Shown: piece by piece, positions 42,140 through 42,954 of the stretch
How positions within the stretch are numbered: the first letter of the stretch is position 1
How the letters are laid out: each line of letters begins with the position of its first letter
Source: Bacteroidales bacterium
GTDB lineage: Bacteria; Bacteroidota; Bacteroidia; Bacteroidales; VadinHA17
Assembly (NCBI GenBank): GCA_016936435.1
Contig: JAFGXX010000235.1
Coordinates: 1 to 42,954 of the forward strand
Direction of reading: 5' to 3'
Length of the DNA: 42,954 nt
The notes under the pieces: model-generated
The model's database searches: none
The model's input: the letters and a program-made list of their open reading frames with translations, nothing else
What the model was told of the DNA's origin: nothing
Program-made: the position numbers and the translations under genes

Positions 42140-42856
42140 ATGAGAAGCAACAAATTATACAGCTACTTCATCCTGGTTCGTAAAATGATCGTTTATAATC
42201 TCAAGATCATTTTCGCAAACAAATTTATCTGGTTCCTGGCAGGTTCCCTGGCTTTCTACATAGGACTCTCGCTTATACATGTTTTTTCGACGAACGTTTC
42301 AAGGATGCAGGATCTGTACGGGATATTCATATTTTCAGGCATTCTCCTGGTCTTCTACCCCTCAGTCTTCGGTATCCAGAATGACCAGGACGCAAGAACA
42401 ATTGAGATCCTTTTCGGCATCCCGAACTACAGATATAAAGTATGGCTGGTAAGACTCATCCTGATCTTCATCATTACTTTTTTAATTATGTTCCTGTTCA
42501 CATTCCTGTCGTCGGTGCTGATAGTAAAATTCCGATCCGGCATAATGACTGCCCAGGTTATGGTACCGGTCATATTCCTCGGGATGATGGCCTTCATGCT
42601 TTCGACTGCGATCAGGAACGGAAACGGTACAGCCGTAGTGATGATCATTTTCGGGATCTTCTTCATGATCCTCGAGGATCCTCTCAGAAAAAGCCAGTGG
42701 AATGTGTTCCTCAATCCTTTCGAACCTGCCTATGATGTGAATGAAACAACCTGGGCCCTGATAACCATGAAAAACAGGATCATACTTCTTACCGGAACAT
42801 TGATCTTCCTGCTTGCGGGTCTTTTCAACCTTCAGAAAAGAGAGAAATTCATGTAG
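42140..42856 (+). CDS. ABC-2-like transporter permease (short, about 6 TM)
   Basis: ORF 238 aa, hydrophobic; IQNDQDARTIEILFGIPNYRYKVWLVRLILIFIITFLIMFLFTFLSSVL typical of ABC-2 membrane proteins; 12 nt downstream of the RND-ABC fusion. Confidence 0.75.
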   Translation: MRSNKLYSYFILVRKMIVYNLKIIFANKFIWFLAGSLAFYIGLSLIHVFSTNVSRMQDLYGIFIFSGILLVFYPSVFGIQNDQDARTIEILFGIPNYRYKVWLVRLILIFIITFLIMFLFTFLSSVLIVKFRSGIMTAQVMVPVIFLGMMAFMLSTAIRNGNGTAVVMIIFGIFFMILEDPLRKSQWNVFLNPFEPAYDVNETTWALITMKNRIILLTGTLIFLLAGLFNLQKREKFM

Positions 42857-42877
42857 CATTCTATTCTCTTACAATCG

Positions 42878-42900
42878 CACAGGCCTTTAAGAGACCTGTG
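42878..42900 (+). terminator. Possible weak hairpin after the operon
   Basis: CACAGGCCT-TTAAG-AGACCTGTG: 8 of 9 stem pairs, no following T-tract; 21 nt after the permease stop. Confidence 0.3.
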
Positions 42901-42954
42901 TCGTCTCATCGTAGTTTAAGTATCATGAATATCGATGAACCCTAAACCTTAAAC

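Noticed and set aside
42935-42954. Telomere-like AACCCTAAACCTTAAAC at the window end
   Set aside because: Only one imperfect unit, in a bacterial context; most likely chance.

Overview
The window reads as a Bacteroidota (probably Bacteroidales-like) chromosomal segment; this taxonomic guess is inferred from gene content and TAnnTTTG-type promoter motifs. Left to right it contains: a partial TonB-dependent receptor (-); a GSCFA protein and an alpha/beta hydrolase (-); an orphan ECF-type sigma factor (+) with a strong intrinsic terminator; a SUF Fe-S assembly cluster sufB-C-D-S-E, then a DUF59 gene and queG (-); a V-type ATPase operon E-DUF2764-A-B-D-I-K (-); a MuiA-like DUF4139 protein, a YccF protein and thiL (+); lpxD, an lpxC/fabZ fusion, lpxA and an HD-domain protein (-). 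From 27.3 to 42.9 kb there is a tightly packed seven-gene plus-strand operon: ABC ATPase, ABC permease with a degenerate M1-peptidase-like region and golvesin-like C-terminus, TolC, periplasmic adaptor, RND permease, a 1579-aa RND permease fused through about six extra TM helices to a complete ABC ATPase domain, and an ABC-2-like permease. This mixed RND/ABC system is the strongest candidate for something undescribed. I saw no tRNA, rRNA, CRISPR array or transposase. All family calls come from reading motifs, without database searches.
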